Shown piece after piece: positions 15,584 to 24,112 of a stretch of DNA of 64,000 nucleotides (position 1 is the first letter of the stretch; the number at the start of each line of letters is the position of its first letter). Source of the stretch: Thermoflavimicrobium dichotomicum (GTDB taxonomy: Bacteria; Bacillota; Bacilli; Thermoactinomycetales; Thermoactinomycetaceae); assembly GCF_900114055.1 (NCBI RefSeq), contig NZ_FORR01000002.1:342182-406181 (forward strand), read 5' to 3'. A program made the translations under genes and the position numbers. The notes under the pieces are model-generated. The model was not told where the DNA came from. It did no database searches and saw nothing but the letters and a program-made list of their open reading frames with translations.

Positions 15584-17839
15584 TCATTTTTTTTTCGTAC
15601 TTCGAACCCATACGACTTGATCATGGACTTTTGTCTGCTGTTTGACAAATGGAAGCCACCAGTTGATTTTTCCAAACAATCGCATGGTAACAGGAACGAG
15701 AATGGAACGGACCAGAGTCGCATCCAAAAAAATAGATACAGCCAAACCGAATCCCAGCTCAGCCACTACTGAAATATCAGCAAACGCAAAGGCTACAAAA
15801 ACAGCAATCATAATAAGTGCAGCTCCATTTACAAGCACTGCAGTTTCAGCGATTCCTTGTGCAACACTTTCTTCATTGGATTTTCCTTCATCATATAGCT
15901 CACGGATTCGACTAATGATCAACACTTCGTAATCCATACTAAGTCCAAATAACACCGCAAACAGGACGATCGGGGTGACTGAATTAATGGTCTCCGTCTC
16001 ACTACCCACAAAGAAATAAACCAATGCACCCAAACTGGCTAGCATAACCAAAGAATTGAGCAACAAAGCCTTTACAGGAATCAGTAAGGAACGAAACGTA
16101 AGAACCAGGATAACAAAACTGATGAGCATCACGGATCCAATCACATAAGGCAGGCTATCCAAAATTTGCTGATCAAAATCGTAGCCAATGGCTGTTAGAC
16201 CACCTACATAAACATCTATGGTTTGAAATGAAGAGGAATCAACGATCTGGCGAATGTCTTCAACCAACTGATGGGATTTGACATGGTCAGGACCTGTTTT
16301 TGGTGCTACCATCATGAAACTCACTTGTTTTCCTTGATAGGGATTGATGAGTTTTTCCAAGGATTGTTTTATCTCTTCTGGAAGATCCACCCAATGTTTG
16401 TATGCCTGTTGATATTCTTTGATACTCCAATCTTTCTTCCAATTGGTCAAGCTCGTTACTTCCTCTACATGGGGTAACTTTTCAATACGCTTTGTTAGCT
16501 GTTCAACTTCGCGTAAATTTTTTTCGTCGAAGAAATCCCCCTGTTTCGCTTTCAACACCACTTCAACCGGAAAAACTTCCCCTTGTCCAAATTCTTCCAG
16601 TAACAATTCAAATCCTGTTCGTATCGGATCATCTGGCGGTAGCAACGAAGAAGAGGCGACAGGTACTTGCATATGAATGTTCCGTACCGGCCAAGCGAGT
16701 AAAAGGAGAAGGCATAACGTTGGGATCAGGAACAAAACGGGTCGCCTCATCAATGCATAAGAAAAAGCAAGCCAACGGGACTTTCCTTTTTTCTTTCGAT
16801 AAAACGGAAGAAGACCTAGATTGACTTTCCTTCCCAACAGAGCAAGGATAGCCGGGAGTAAAGTCATGGCAATCAAAACGGAGATAATAACGACGGTCAC
16901 ACCGCCAATCGCCATCGAAGTAAGTACCATAATATTGGGAATAAACAAGGAAGACAAGCTGACAGCTACTGTAAGACCTGAAAAAAATACAGCTCGTCCT
17001 GCTGTCATGACTGCAATTTGGACTGCTTGTATGACATCATGATTTTGTTCCAATTCCTGTCGAAAACGACTCACAATAAATAAGCAATAATCAACAATCA
17101 CCCCTAAGCCAATCATCGACACAGAATTGGTTAACAACACATTTAAAGTCACTTTCTCTGCAATAAAGTAACAAATGGCCATGGTAGTGCCCAAGGCAAA
17201 CACACTCATTACGAGAGGAATCAATGTGGCTACAACCGAACGCAAGACAAGCAACAAAATGATTAACAAAGCCGGAATCGCAATCATTTCCGCCTGTGTA
17301 ACCTCTTCTTTGGAGGCAACGGTTAGACCATAGGCAAGTGCCGGTCCGCCTGTCAACCACCAAGAAAACTCTTTCATCTCTTCATCATGCAATTGGCGAA
17401 GTTCCTGGTTGATTTTGGGTACAAACTCATTCGCCTCTGACTCAGTCCCGCTCATTCCCACTTTGATAAAAGTCTTCTTTTTGTCTTTCGAAATGAGAAC
17501 CTGGTTGTGTCCATCATATGTCTCCACTTTGCGCACAATATCATGTTTTGCAATCGTATTGGTCAGGCGTTTTATTACACGGCGAAATCTTTCATCTTGT
17601 ACTTGGTACTTTTTGCTCTCTACCAGCACAATCAAGGTATGAGGATATCGGTCTGGGAAATGCTTTTCTAATAGCTGTTGCGCTTCAATCGATTCACTAT
17701 CTGGATCTTTAAATCCTCCCGCAGCAAGTACAGAAGATAATTGGAGTGCAAAATAAGACAATCCGGCAAGAAGAATCATCCACCCGATCACTATTTTCCA
17801 GGGATGACGGGTAGTTATTTGGGCGATCCAACGAAACAT
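15584..17839 (-). CDS. MMPL/RND-family transporter (YdfJ-like)
   Basis: A 751-residue membrane exporter with the duplicated RND layout: helix 1, a large extracytoplasmic loop (about 35-190), helices 2-6, then a second set (about 350-720). Each half has the conserved sequence around its fourth helix: SMIGLGVIVDYCLFIVSRFRQEL in the first, FAVLFGLSMDYEVLIISRIRE in the second. The Asp-Tyr in both (VDY, MDY) is the proton-relay position of MMPL proteins. It probably exports lipids or toxic compounds; the cargo is not evident. Length is normal for the Bacillus YdfJ type. No adjacent MarR or TetR regulator is present. Confidence 0.9.
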   Translation of the reverse strand: MFRWIAQITTRHPWKIVIGWMILLAGLSYFALQLSSVLAAGGFKDPDSESIEAQQLLEKHFPDRYPHTLIVLVESKKYQVQDERFRRVIKRLTNTIAKHDIVRKVETYDGHNQVLISKDKKKTFIKVGMSGTESEANEFVPKINQELRQLHDEEMKEFSWWLTGGPALAYGLTVASKEEVTQAEMIAIPALLIILLLVLRSVVATLIPLVMSVFALGTTMAICYFIAEKVTLNVLLTNSVSMIGLGVIVDYCLFIVSRFRQELEQNHDVIQAVQIAVMTAGRAVFFSGLTVAVSLSSLFIPNIMVLTSMAIGGVTVVIISVLIAMTLLPAILALLGRKVNLGLLPFYRKKKGKSRWLAFSYALMRRPVLFLIPTLCLLLLLAWPVRNIHMQVPVASSSLLPPDDPIRTGFELLLEEFGQGEVFPVEVVLKAKQGDFFDEKNLREVEQLTKRIEKLPHVEEVTSLTNWKKDWSIKEYQQAYKHWVDLPEEIKQSLEKLINPYQGKQVSFMMVAPKTGPDHVKSHQLVEDIRQIVDSSSFQTIDVYVGGLTAIGYDFDQQILDSLPYVIGSVMLISFVILVLTFRSLLIPVKALLLNSLVMLASLGALVYFFVGSETETINSVTPIVLFAVLFGLSMDYEVLIISRIRELYDEGKSNEESVAQGIAETAVLVNGAALIMIAVFVAFAFADISVVAELGFGLAVSIFLDATLVRSILVPVTMRLFGKINWWLPFVKQQTKVHDQVVWVRSTKKK

Positions 17840-18053
17840 ATAAAAATCCTTCCTATCCGAGCAGTATTCTTACTCCTATCCAATGTCAGCAAAAAGATCT
17901 GTACCCTTTTTCACAAAAGAACTTTCAAAGGTAATGATACCACAAAAAGCAAAATTATTTGACTTGTTCTGCTAGTGATCCCTTCTATTTACAATCACGA
18001 CTCTGTTTAGTTAAGTTAATAATAAATAACTCGCAAGAAAGGTGACAGTATCT

Positions 18054-18983
18054 ATGAACCACCAAGGACAACCCAGCAAATGGATTTCTTTTCGTGTCAC
18101 CAAAGAATGGGAAGGGCAAACAGTTGAAACGATTTTAAAACAACCTCTCCAAATCTCGAATCGGATGATTAATCGTTTAACACGCATGAAAGGGATTCGT
18201 TTAAACGGACGGACACCTTGGCTAAAAAAGCAAGTGAAAAAAGGGGACCGCTTACAGGTAGCAATTCGCCCCCGTGAAAAAGCAGAGCTTCCTCCTCGGC
18301 CTGTTCCCTTACAAATTGTTTATGAAGATGCCGACTTAATGGTTGTCGACAAACCTGCTGGTGTACTCGTTCATCCTGTTCACCCTGAAGACGAGCATAC
18401 ACTCGCTCATGGCATCACTTTTATTTGGAAAGAGCGTGGATTTGAAGGGATTGTGCGCCCTGTTCATCGATTGGACCGTTATACATCTGGTCTGATCTTG
18501 ATTGCCAAAAACGCCTATATGCACCAACTGTTAGACCGCCAACTTCGGCAAAAACAAATCGAGCGCATCTACCTGGCTTTGCTTGGAAAGCCGTTACCCA
18601 AGGAAAAAGGAACAATCCAAGAGCCCATTGGAAAGGATCCTGACCATCCGACCAAACGCATGGTATCACCGAATGGGAGTCCAGCCATTACACACTATCA
18701 AGTTATTGAACAAAACGAGCACGGATCATTGATTACTGTCCGCCTGGAAACAGGACGTACCCATCAAATTCGCGTTCACTTCGCTCACTTGGGATTTCCA
18801 TTAATCGGTGATCCGCTATATGGAGGAGATTGTACACTCATAAGCCGCCAAGCGCTGCATTCTGCCAAGCTATCCTTTACCCATCCACTCACCGGAAAAA
18901 TCCATACTTTCACTTCACCCTTACCTGAAGACATGAATCGGGTATTATCCCATCTCAAGATAAAACAACCTTCGCTGGACTAA
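18054..18983 (+). CDS. RluA/RluD-family pseudouridine synthase
   Basis: About 309 residues. An S4-like N-terminal segment (residues 15-75, ISNRMINRLTRMKGIRLNG) precedes the catalytic domain with the PVHRLDRYTSGLILIAKN motif, whose Asp is the nucleophile, and the RLETGRTHQIRVHFAHLGFPL signature. It isomerises specific uridines in RNA, most likely rRNA. The ATG at 18054 fits the AAGG site better than the upstream GTG at 18042. Several paralogs of this family exist in Bacillales (RluB, YhcT, YjbO, YlyB types) and I cannot tell which this is. A bidirectional terminator overlaps the last codons. Confidence 0.9.
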   Translation: MNHQGQPSKWISFRVTKEWEGQTVETILKQPLQISNRMINRLTRMKGIRLNGRTPWLKKQVKKGDRLQVAIRPREKAELPPRPVPLQIVYEDADLMVVDKPAGVLVHPVHPEDEHTLAHGITFIWKERGFEGIVRPVHRLDRYTSGLILIAKNAYMHQLLDRQLRQKQIERIYLALLGKPLPKEKGTIQEPIGKDPDHPTKRMVSPNGSPAITHYQVIEQNEHGSLITVRLETGRTHQIRVHFAHLGFPLIGDPLYGGDCTLISRQALHSAKLSFTHPLTGKIHTFTSPLPEDMNRVLSHLKIKQPSLD

Positions 18984-19005
18984 AATCCCAGTGAAGGTTG
19001 TTTTT
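18965..19005. terminator. bidirectional terminator
   Basis: ACAACCTTCGCTGG / CCAGTGAAGGTTGT stem with T run on the plus strand and TTTTA on the minus strand. It lies between the convergent pseudouridine synthase and yunC genes and overlaps the end of the former. Confidence 0.8.
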
Positions 19006-19006
19006 G

Positions 19007-19309
19007 TTACATCATTTTTTGTAATGCCTCTTTTCCTGTCATGCCTTTGGTAATCCCCAACGTTTCAGCTTCATGCGTCACTGATTCGAGTGGAGCTGCC
19101 AGTAATTCCTCCAGGCTCCGCACCCCTACCGCCCGTCCGGCAATAATCCGTCGATCAGCTAAACGTTCATTAAGTAAAGCGACATCTAAAGCACCACACA
19201 TAATATATCCTTTATCTGTCGCAATCGCCAGCAAATTGGTTTTGGGTAACTGAACTTCAACACCAAGTACCTGCTGACCGTTTATTTCCATCGGCTTCAC
19301 TTGAATCAA
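19007..19309 (-). CDS. yunC: YunC-family DUF1805 protein
   Basis: A 100-residue small alpha/beta protein. It starts MIQVKPMEINGQQVLGVEV and contains TNLLAIATDKGYIMCGALDV and RIIAGRAVGVRSLEELLAAP, the conserved blocks of DUF1805. No biochemical function is established. It forms the front of a yunC/yunD/yunE/yunF neighbourhood as in Bacillus subtilis, although here queT and a small acidic protein gene are interposed. Its Cys in YIMCGALD is family-typical. Confidence 0.8.
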   Translation of the reverse strand: MIQVKPMEINGQQVLGVEVQLPKTNLLAIATDKGYIMCGALDVALLNERLADRRIIAGRAVGVRSLEELLAAPLESVTHEAETLGITKGMTGKEALQKMM

Positions 19310-19365
19310 ATCAGATCTCTCCTCTCTCGCCTATATATACACTCTATGCAGGAGAGGAACAAAAG

Positions 19366-19611
19366 TTAATGGATAATGGATGACTTGCGAGGCGGGAGCT
19401 TTCCATCCTGAATCATTTTCATCTTTAACATCTCTACAAGATAAACGCCCATCATTTGTACTACCTCATCATCGCTCATCTCTTCAATCAGTTTCATAAT
19501 ATGCTCACGGGACTGATCTTCTAAAATACTTAAAACAATCGCTACTGCATCTTCTTCATCATCTGTCAACTGATCACGATATAAAGAGTACACTTGGTCC
19601 AAAAATCTCAT
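19366..19611 (-). CDS. small acidic cytosolic protein (DUF6154-like)
   Basis: An 81-residue all-helical protein, strongly acidic in the middle (DQLTDDEEDAVAIVLSILED, MSDDEVVQMMGVYLVEMLK). Size and the RFLDQVYSLYRDQLT start resemble a small Bacillales family (DUF6154) of unknown function found near the yun/yut genes. ATG at 19611 is chosen for the AGGAGG site 7 bases upstream; the frame is open further to 19638. It lies upstream of yunC on the same strand with a 57-base gap, so they may share a transcript. Confidence 0.65.
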   Translation of the reverse strand: MRFLDQVYSLYRDQLTDDEEDAVAIVLSILEDQSREHIMKLIEEMSDDEVVQMMGVYLVEMLKMKMIQDGKLPPRKSSIIH

Positions 19612-19873
19612 GATGTTCCTCCTATTCCAAGCAGTCATTGTTCTTCCTGATAAAAAGTTTGTCCACTTTCAAACCCCTATGGGTCATTGAGTATGTTCTT
19701 ACATTCCACTTAGGCATTCGTTCCTTTCTCTTCCCAAGGAACCGATCGATCGTATTTTTGTGGAACAAACGGAACTGAATCGATTTGAACTATGTACATT
19801 CCTGTCCATAAACACTATTATGAATCAAGTAAAGGTCTCCATAACATACTGAATACAAAGGGAGGAATCATCG

Positions 19874-20344
19874 ATGACCGCAAGAAAAATAGCAATCATC
19901 TCCCTCATCGCAGCTGCTTATGTGGTTTTAACCTATACTTTTGCTCCATTATCCTACGATTATATCCAATTTCGCATCTCAGAAATTTTAACTGTACTTC
20001 CATTTATTACCCGTCTGGCTATCCCTGGGCTGTTGGTCGGAACGATCATCGCCAATTTGTCCAGTCCATTTGGCATATACGACATTGTTTTTGGAAGTTT
20101 GGCCACTCTCATTGCCGCATGGCTTACTTCCAAAATGCCACATCGTCTTTTGGCACCTTTACCACCTGTCCTAGTCAATGCCGTCATTATCGGAAGTGTT
20201 CTTGGCACCATTGGAAACATCGGCGTATCGATCCCGTGGGCGATGCTGTATGTTGGTCTGGGGCAATTTGGCGTGTGTTATCTCTTGGGAATTCCTTTCT
20301 TATATATGTTGGAACGGATCCAGCATCTTATTCCCAAAAAATAA
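19874..20344 (+). CDS. queT: QueT-type queuosine-precursor transporter
   Basis: A 156-residue, five- to six-helix membrane protein of the QueT family, the substrate-binding S component of an ECF-type uptake system for a queuosine precursor. Diagnostic runs are YIQFRISEILTVLPFITRLA (start of helix 2) and the Asn-Ser-Pro-Phe-Gly loop IIANLSSPFGIYDIVFGSLAT. It would recruit the shared ECF ATPases encoded elsewhere. ATG follows GGGAGGAATC. I looked for a preQ1 riboswitch in the 230 bases upstream and did not find the class I or II consensus. It is inserted in opposite orientation within the yun gene block. Confidence 0.88.
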   Translation: MTARKIAIISLIAAAYVVLTYTFAPLSYDYIQFRISEILTVLPFITRLAIPGLLVGTIIANLSSPFGIYDIVFGSLATLIAAWLTSKMPHRLLAPLPPVLVNAVIIGSVLGTIGNIGVSIPWAMLYVGLGQFGVCYLLGIPFLYMLERIQHLIPKK

Positions 20345-21781
20345 TTAAACTTCAATCCATCTTTTCTTCTGACATTCCTCTATGGCATGAGGTTGCCGCA
20401 ATTGTGCCACGATCAAGTCACGCAAAAACTCTGGAAGGTAATATTTGAGCAGTTTGCCCTTTTTCAGCGCCAAATACCCTGAACCAAAAGTAAACATATC
20501 GATCGTGGCAACTTGCACCTCATCGTTATCAGCCAATAAATGATCACCCAATCGAATCGAACAAATCCGTTGGTATGCTGGACGTGCAGGATCATACATG
20601 ACCGTTAAGCCTGACACACACATCGACCCCAACACTTTTCCCCGAAAACCCAACCCACGAATTTGTCTTTCTCTAAATTCATCCAACAGTGATTCTTCGA
20701 GTGTTTGTCGAATCTCTTTCCCCGTGATCTGAAGTAGCACCGGATTAATCGGATGTGGACATAGAGCATGTACTTGCCCTTTCGTTATCTTGCCCGCTGG
20801 AAGATGATCCAAAAGCTGTCCGCTGTTTACCAAAGCAGCCTCTGCTCCTACCCAACTACGCAAGCTATCAGCCAGTAAATTTCCAAAGGGTGACTCCCCC
20901 TGCCAGTCGATCTGCAGCGGCTTCTCCATATAGGCAATCGGTTCAGCCAGTTTCGTTTTGGCTTGCTCTCGATACTCAGACAGTAAGTGAGTGATTTCGT
21001 TCGCTTTTTTTTCATGTGCAACAGACAAACAACATCCTGTCACCTTTTGCAGTTTGCTTTGCTCTACATCCCATTCCAGTATGACTTTTCCTACATATTC
21101 ACCAAATTTTCCGGCAGCGACAATCCAGGTTGTTCCCACTTGCTCTGCTTCTTCCAACAAATGATGGGTATGAGCTCCAATAATCAAATCAATTCCAGGG
21201 ATCACTTCCGCCATTTCCCGATCTCGTTGATATCCCAAGTGAGACAAAACAATGAATACATCAACAGATGATCGTAACTTTTGAACCACTTGCTGTAAAC
21301 AATGCAAAGGATCTTGCACTTTCCAACCCATCAGCTCATACACGGACGGGTAAGGGACTGTTACTGCCGTTACACCAACCCGAAGGCCATTTACCATAAA
21401 TACTTTCCATGGTTTTAACCAATCCGGCTGTTGATCGGTCTCTTGATCCACTACATTACTGCTAATAACAATAAAAGAAGCATCTTTGTAAGTCAGGCGC
21501 AATTCTTCTTTTGAAAAAGTCAGTAGCTCATTGTTCCCAAGCGTAATCGCATCATATTGGGTGGCTTCCAAAATCGCTCCATTGACGAGTCCATCCGTTC
21601 CTTCTGTTTCCATACGGGCCCGATCCATGTGATCACCGATATCAACTAACAGTCCTTCTACTCCCTGGTTGGACCATTCTTGCCGCAAGCGCTGAACCAA
21701 TGAATAAATTTGAGGTGTTTGATCCAGATGACTGTGCAAATCATTGGTATGCAGGATATACAAGCGTTTAACCTGACCCAC
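20345..21781 (-). CDS. yunD: 5'-nucleotidase/UshA-type metallophosphoesterase (YunD)
   Basis: 478 residues with a two-domain UshA architecture. The N-terminal calcineurin-like metallophosphatase has LHTNDLHSHLD (metal-binding D and H), LLVDIGDHMDRA, TLGNNE, VLSHLGYQRD and IDLIIGAHTHH. The C-terminal 5'-nucleotidase domain covers about 295-460. It lacks a signal peptide, so it acts in the cytoplasm, unlike exported UshA. GTG start with a GGAGGG site. It ends directly against queT (convergent, no gap) and follows yunE on the same strand. Probable activity is nucleotide or related phosphate hydrolysis. Confidence 0.88.
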   Translation of the reverse strand: MGQVKRLYILHTNDLHSHLDQTPQIYSLVQRLRQEWSNQGVEGLLVDIGDHMDRARMETEGTDGLVNGAILEATQYDAITLGNNELLTFSKEELRLTYKDASFIVISSNVVDQETDQQPDWLKPWKVFMVNGLRVGVTAVTVPYPSVYELMGWKVQDPLHCLQQVVQKLRSSVDVFIVLSHLGYQRDREMAEVIPGIDLIIGAHTHHLLEEAEQVGTTWIVAAGKFGEYVGKVILEWDVEQSKLQKVTGCCLSVAHEKKANEITHLLSEYREQAKTKLAEPIAYMEKPLQIDWQGESPFGNLLADSLRSWVGAEAALVNSGQLLDHLPAGKITKGQVHALCPHPINPVLLQITGKEIRQTLEESLLDEFRERQIRGLGFRGKVLGSMCVSGLTVMYDPARPAYQRICSIRLGDHLLADNDEVQVATIDMFTFGSGYLALKKGKLLKYYLPEFLRDLIVAQLRQPHAIEECQKKRWIEV

Positions 21782-21796
21782 AGTGACCCTCCTGAC

Positions 21797-22624
21797 TCAT
21801 GCTAAATGCGAACCTTTCATTATCATACGAATGGCTACCAAAACCAATGCCAGACGCAAGGCGATTAACAAACCTCGACCACTTAATTTGGATGAAATCC
21901 AGGCACCTGCTTTCCCGCCCATCCATGCACCAGGAGCCAATAGTAATGCAGACAGCCAGTGGATGTTTCCCTGGATGATATTGGTGACAGTTCCGAGACT
22001 CGAAGACAGCAAAATGATAAACATGGATGTTGCCGTAGCTACATGGGGTGGAAAACAGAAAAGCATGATCATGATGGGAACTAAAAGTGATCCACCACCA
22101 ATACCAAACAATCCGGAAATGATTCCAACGAAAAAGGAGAGAATAACGACAGTCAGGCGATGGTAACCATACTCATATTTGTTTCCTGAACCATCTTCAA
22201 ACGTGCGAAAGACATCCCATCGCACTTTCTTTTGTGGTAAGCGGTCTTTTAAAGAGATAAGAATCGAAATAAAAATCATAAACAGTCCAAAAGCAATAAA
22301 AAAGTAATCAGATTGAAAATAACGGGTCAAATAAGCGCCTACCATCGCTCCAGGTCCTGAACCGATAAAAAATAACCATCCACTTTGAAAGTCCACTCTT
22401 TTCTGCTTGGCAAAAAAGAGTGTGGATGATAGGGAAGTAAGAATCACCAAAAGCAGTGAAGTACCTACGGCAACGGCCGGAGTAATATTGGAAAATTCAG
22501 GATAAAGCTGTGCAATGACAAGCAATGAGGGAACAATCACAATTCCTCCACCGAGTCCCACAAGACTTCCAACCGTCCCGGCAATAAAACCGACTAGTAC
22601 CAACAATAACCAAATCCATGACAT
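21797..22624 (-). CDS. yunE: TauE/SafE-family exporter (YunE)
   Basis: A 275-residue membrane protein with about eight helices arranged as two repeats, each beginning with the family glycine motif: GSLVGLGGGIVIVPSLL in the first and SGLFGIGGGSLLVPIMI in the second. TauE/SafE proteins move sulfite, sulfoacetate or other small anions. I start it at ATG 22624, with an AGGAAG site, rather than the longer open frame to 22690 that overlaps yunF. Its place between yunD and yunF matches B. subtilis. Confidence 0.85.
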   Translation of the reverse strand: MSWIWLLLVLVGFIAGTVGSLVGLGGGIVIVPSLLVIAQLYPEFSNITPAVAVGTSLLLVILTSLSSTLFFAKQKRVDFQSGWLFFIGSGPGAMVGAYLTRYFQSDYFFIAFGLFMIFISILISLKDRLPQKKVRWDVFRTFEDGSGNKYEYGYHRLTVVILSFFVGIISGLFGIGGGSLLVPIMIMLFCFPPHVATATSMFIILLSSSLGTVTNIIQGNIHWLSALLLAPGAWMGGKAGAWISSKLSGRGLLIALRLALVLVAIRMIMKGSHLA

Positions 22625-22652
22625 GGCGATCTTCCTATTCTTTTTCGATTCA

Positions 22653-23504
22653 CTATAATATCTCCAACTGCCTTGGAGCCAAGCCCTCAAAATTCAGGCC
22701 CAGTTTTCGAATCATCATTTTGGCACTATCTACAGCATCTCCCTGTGAGTTGTTGTTAAACAAGAGAATGATCTGATTGGCTTTCTTTTGCAACTCTCGA
22801 ATTCGCGGAACCCACTCATCGAGTTCCTCTTCAGAATACCGATAAGCATACCTGACATCTCGCCAATCCGGACGACCTGTATTGTTCCAGCCATCTACGT
22901 TTCGACCATGAAAACGCACGAGTACAGTATCTGGATGGGTCACTGCTGGCACGATCGGAACAGAACCTTGTCCAGCTTGTGGTTCATCGCAAACAACATG
23001 AATCAATTGCTCTTGTTCCAGGAAGTGGAGCGTTTTTTCCTGGTAGTGAGGGGTAAACCAGCTCTGATTACGAAATTCGATCGCAACCGGAAAGTCACGA
23101 AATGCCTCACGAACCTTGCGGATGTATCTTACATGCCGAGCCGAACAGTCATACCAGGGAGGAAACTGAAACAAAACCATAGACAATTTGCCGCTTCGCT
23201 TCATCGGTTGAAGTGAAGTTTTCATATCATGAACGATTTCTTGCCATGAGCGAACCGGTGCCCGTTCCAATCGCCCATGTCCAGTCAACTCCCGATATGC
23301 TTTTACGACAAACCGAAATGAATCAGGAGTTTCATGAACCCAACGCTCCATACGCTCAGGAGGAGCAATCGCATGATAGGTGCTGTCAAGTTCTACAACA
23401 GGAAAATGTCCTGCATAGATTGCGAGCTTATCCCTAGAAGGTGTACCTGGCGGATATAAATCATGGTCTCCCCAGCCGCACACACCTACAAGGATTCGAT
23501 TCAT
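22653..23504 (-). CDS. yunF: DUF72-family protein (YunF)
   Basis: 283 residues of the DUF72 TIM-barrel family: VGVCGWGDHDLYPPG at the start, ELDSTYHAIAPPERMERW, VLFQFPPWYDC, VAIEFRNQSWF, TVLVRFHGRN and NQIILLFNNNSQGDAVDSAK at the end, all conserved family blocks. The biochemical role is not established; structures show a putative metal- or sugar-phosphate-like site. It is the first gene of the yunF-yunE-yunD run. It has a weak ribosome binding site, and the promoter must lie in 23505-23670, which it shares divergently with the JAMM gene. Confidence 0.85.
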   Translation of the reverse strand: MNRILVGVCGWGDHDLYPPGTPSRDKLAIYAGHFPVVELDSTYHAIAPPERMERWVHETPDSFRFVVKAYRELTGHGRLERAPVRSWQEIVHDMKTSLQPMKRSGKLSMVLFQFPPWYDCSARHVRYIRKVREAFRDFPVAIEFRNQSWFTPHYQEKTLHFLEQEQLIHVVCDEPQAGQGSVPIVPAVTHPDTVLVRFHGRNVDGWNNTGRPDWRDVRYAYRYSEEELDEWVPRIRELQKKANQIILLFNNNSQGDAVDSAKMMIRKLGLNFEGLAPRQLEIL

Positions 23505-23671
23505 TCACCATCCGCCTCTCCTACAAAGCTGCTTCTATATTATTTTAGCATATTTTATGGAAGGGATTGGTCATCATCGGAAGAAAACTTCGTAGACTTT
23601 TTTACAACAAGAGTTATAAAATAGAAATTGTCTAAGATTAACGGGTTAAACCTGGTAAGGTGGACCAAATT

Positions 23672-24079
23672 ATGCCCTTATCCTATTTTTCCATTGACTC
23701 GCATGTCATCAAAGACATTGAGAACTATTGCCATAGCCAACTTCCTTTTCAAGGTTACGGCATATTGGCTGGACAGGCTCAACGGATCACCCATTTTTTC
23801 CCGATCACCAATACGAACGCTTGTCCGTGTTCTTTTGAATTTGATCCACGTGCTTATCTTGAAATAATCAAAAAGCTCCGTGACCACCGACTCGATTGGA
23901 TAGGCATTGTTCATTCCCATCCGCTCACGGAAGCCTATCCTTCAATCCGTGACCTGAATCAGTGGTGTTATCAAGAGAAAAGTTGCTGGATTCTTTCTTT
24001 CAAAGAAAAAGAATTGAAACTTTGTGCCTATTATATACAATCCGGCCAAGTGACCCCGATCATATATGAAATTCTATAG
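23672..24079 (+). CDS. JAMM/MPN-fold protein with altered glutamate
   Basis: A 135-residue MPN (Mov34/RadC-like, M67) fold protein. The zinc-binding JAMM signature is complete: HSHPLTEAYPSIRD gives His81, His83, Ser91 and Asp94. The upstream catalytic glutamate, normally in a P-x-E-x-C-G-L-L context, reads PFQGYGILAG, so position 27 is Gln. The protein may therefore bind zinc without ordinary isopeptidase chemistry, or use another residue. ATG at 23672 is preferred (AGGTGG 8 bases upstream); GTG at 23660 is the alternative. It lies 33 bases before pncB on the same strand, so it may be co-transcribed with NAD salvage. Confidence 0.75.
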   Translation: MPLSYFSIDSHVIKDIENYCHSQLPFQGYGILAGQAQRITHFFPITNTNACPCSFEFDPRAYLEIIKKLRDHRLDWIGIVHSHPLTEAYPSIRDLNQWCYQEKSCWILSFKEKELKLCAYYIQSGQVTPIIYEIL

Positions 24080-24112
24080 GAATCGGTTAAAAAACGAACA
24101 AGAGGTGTCAAT

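Noticed and set aside
19640..19873. Possible preQ1 riboswitch before queT
   Set aside because: Neither the class I pseudoknot pattern nor the class II consensus can be matched in the leader; the region looks unstructured.
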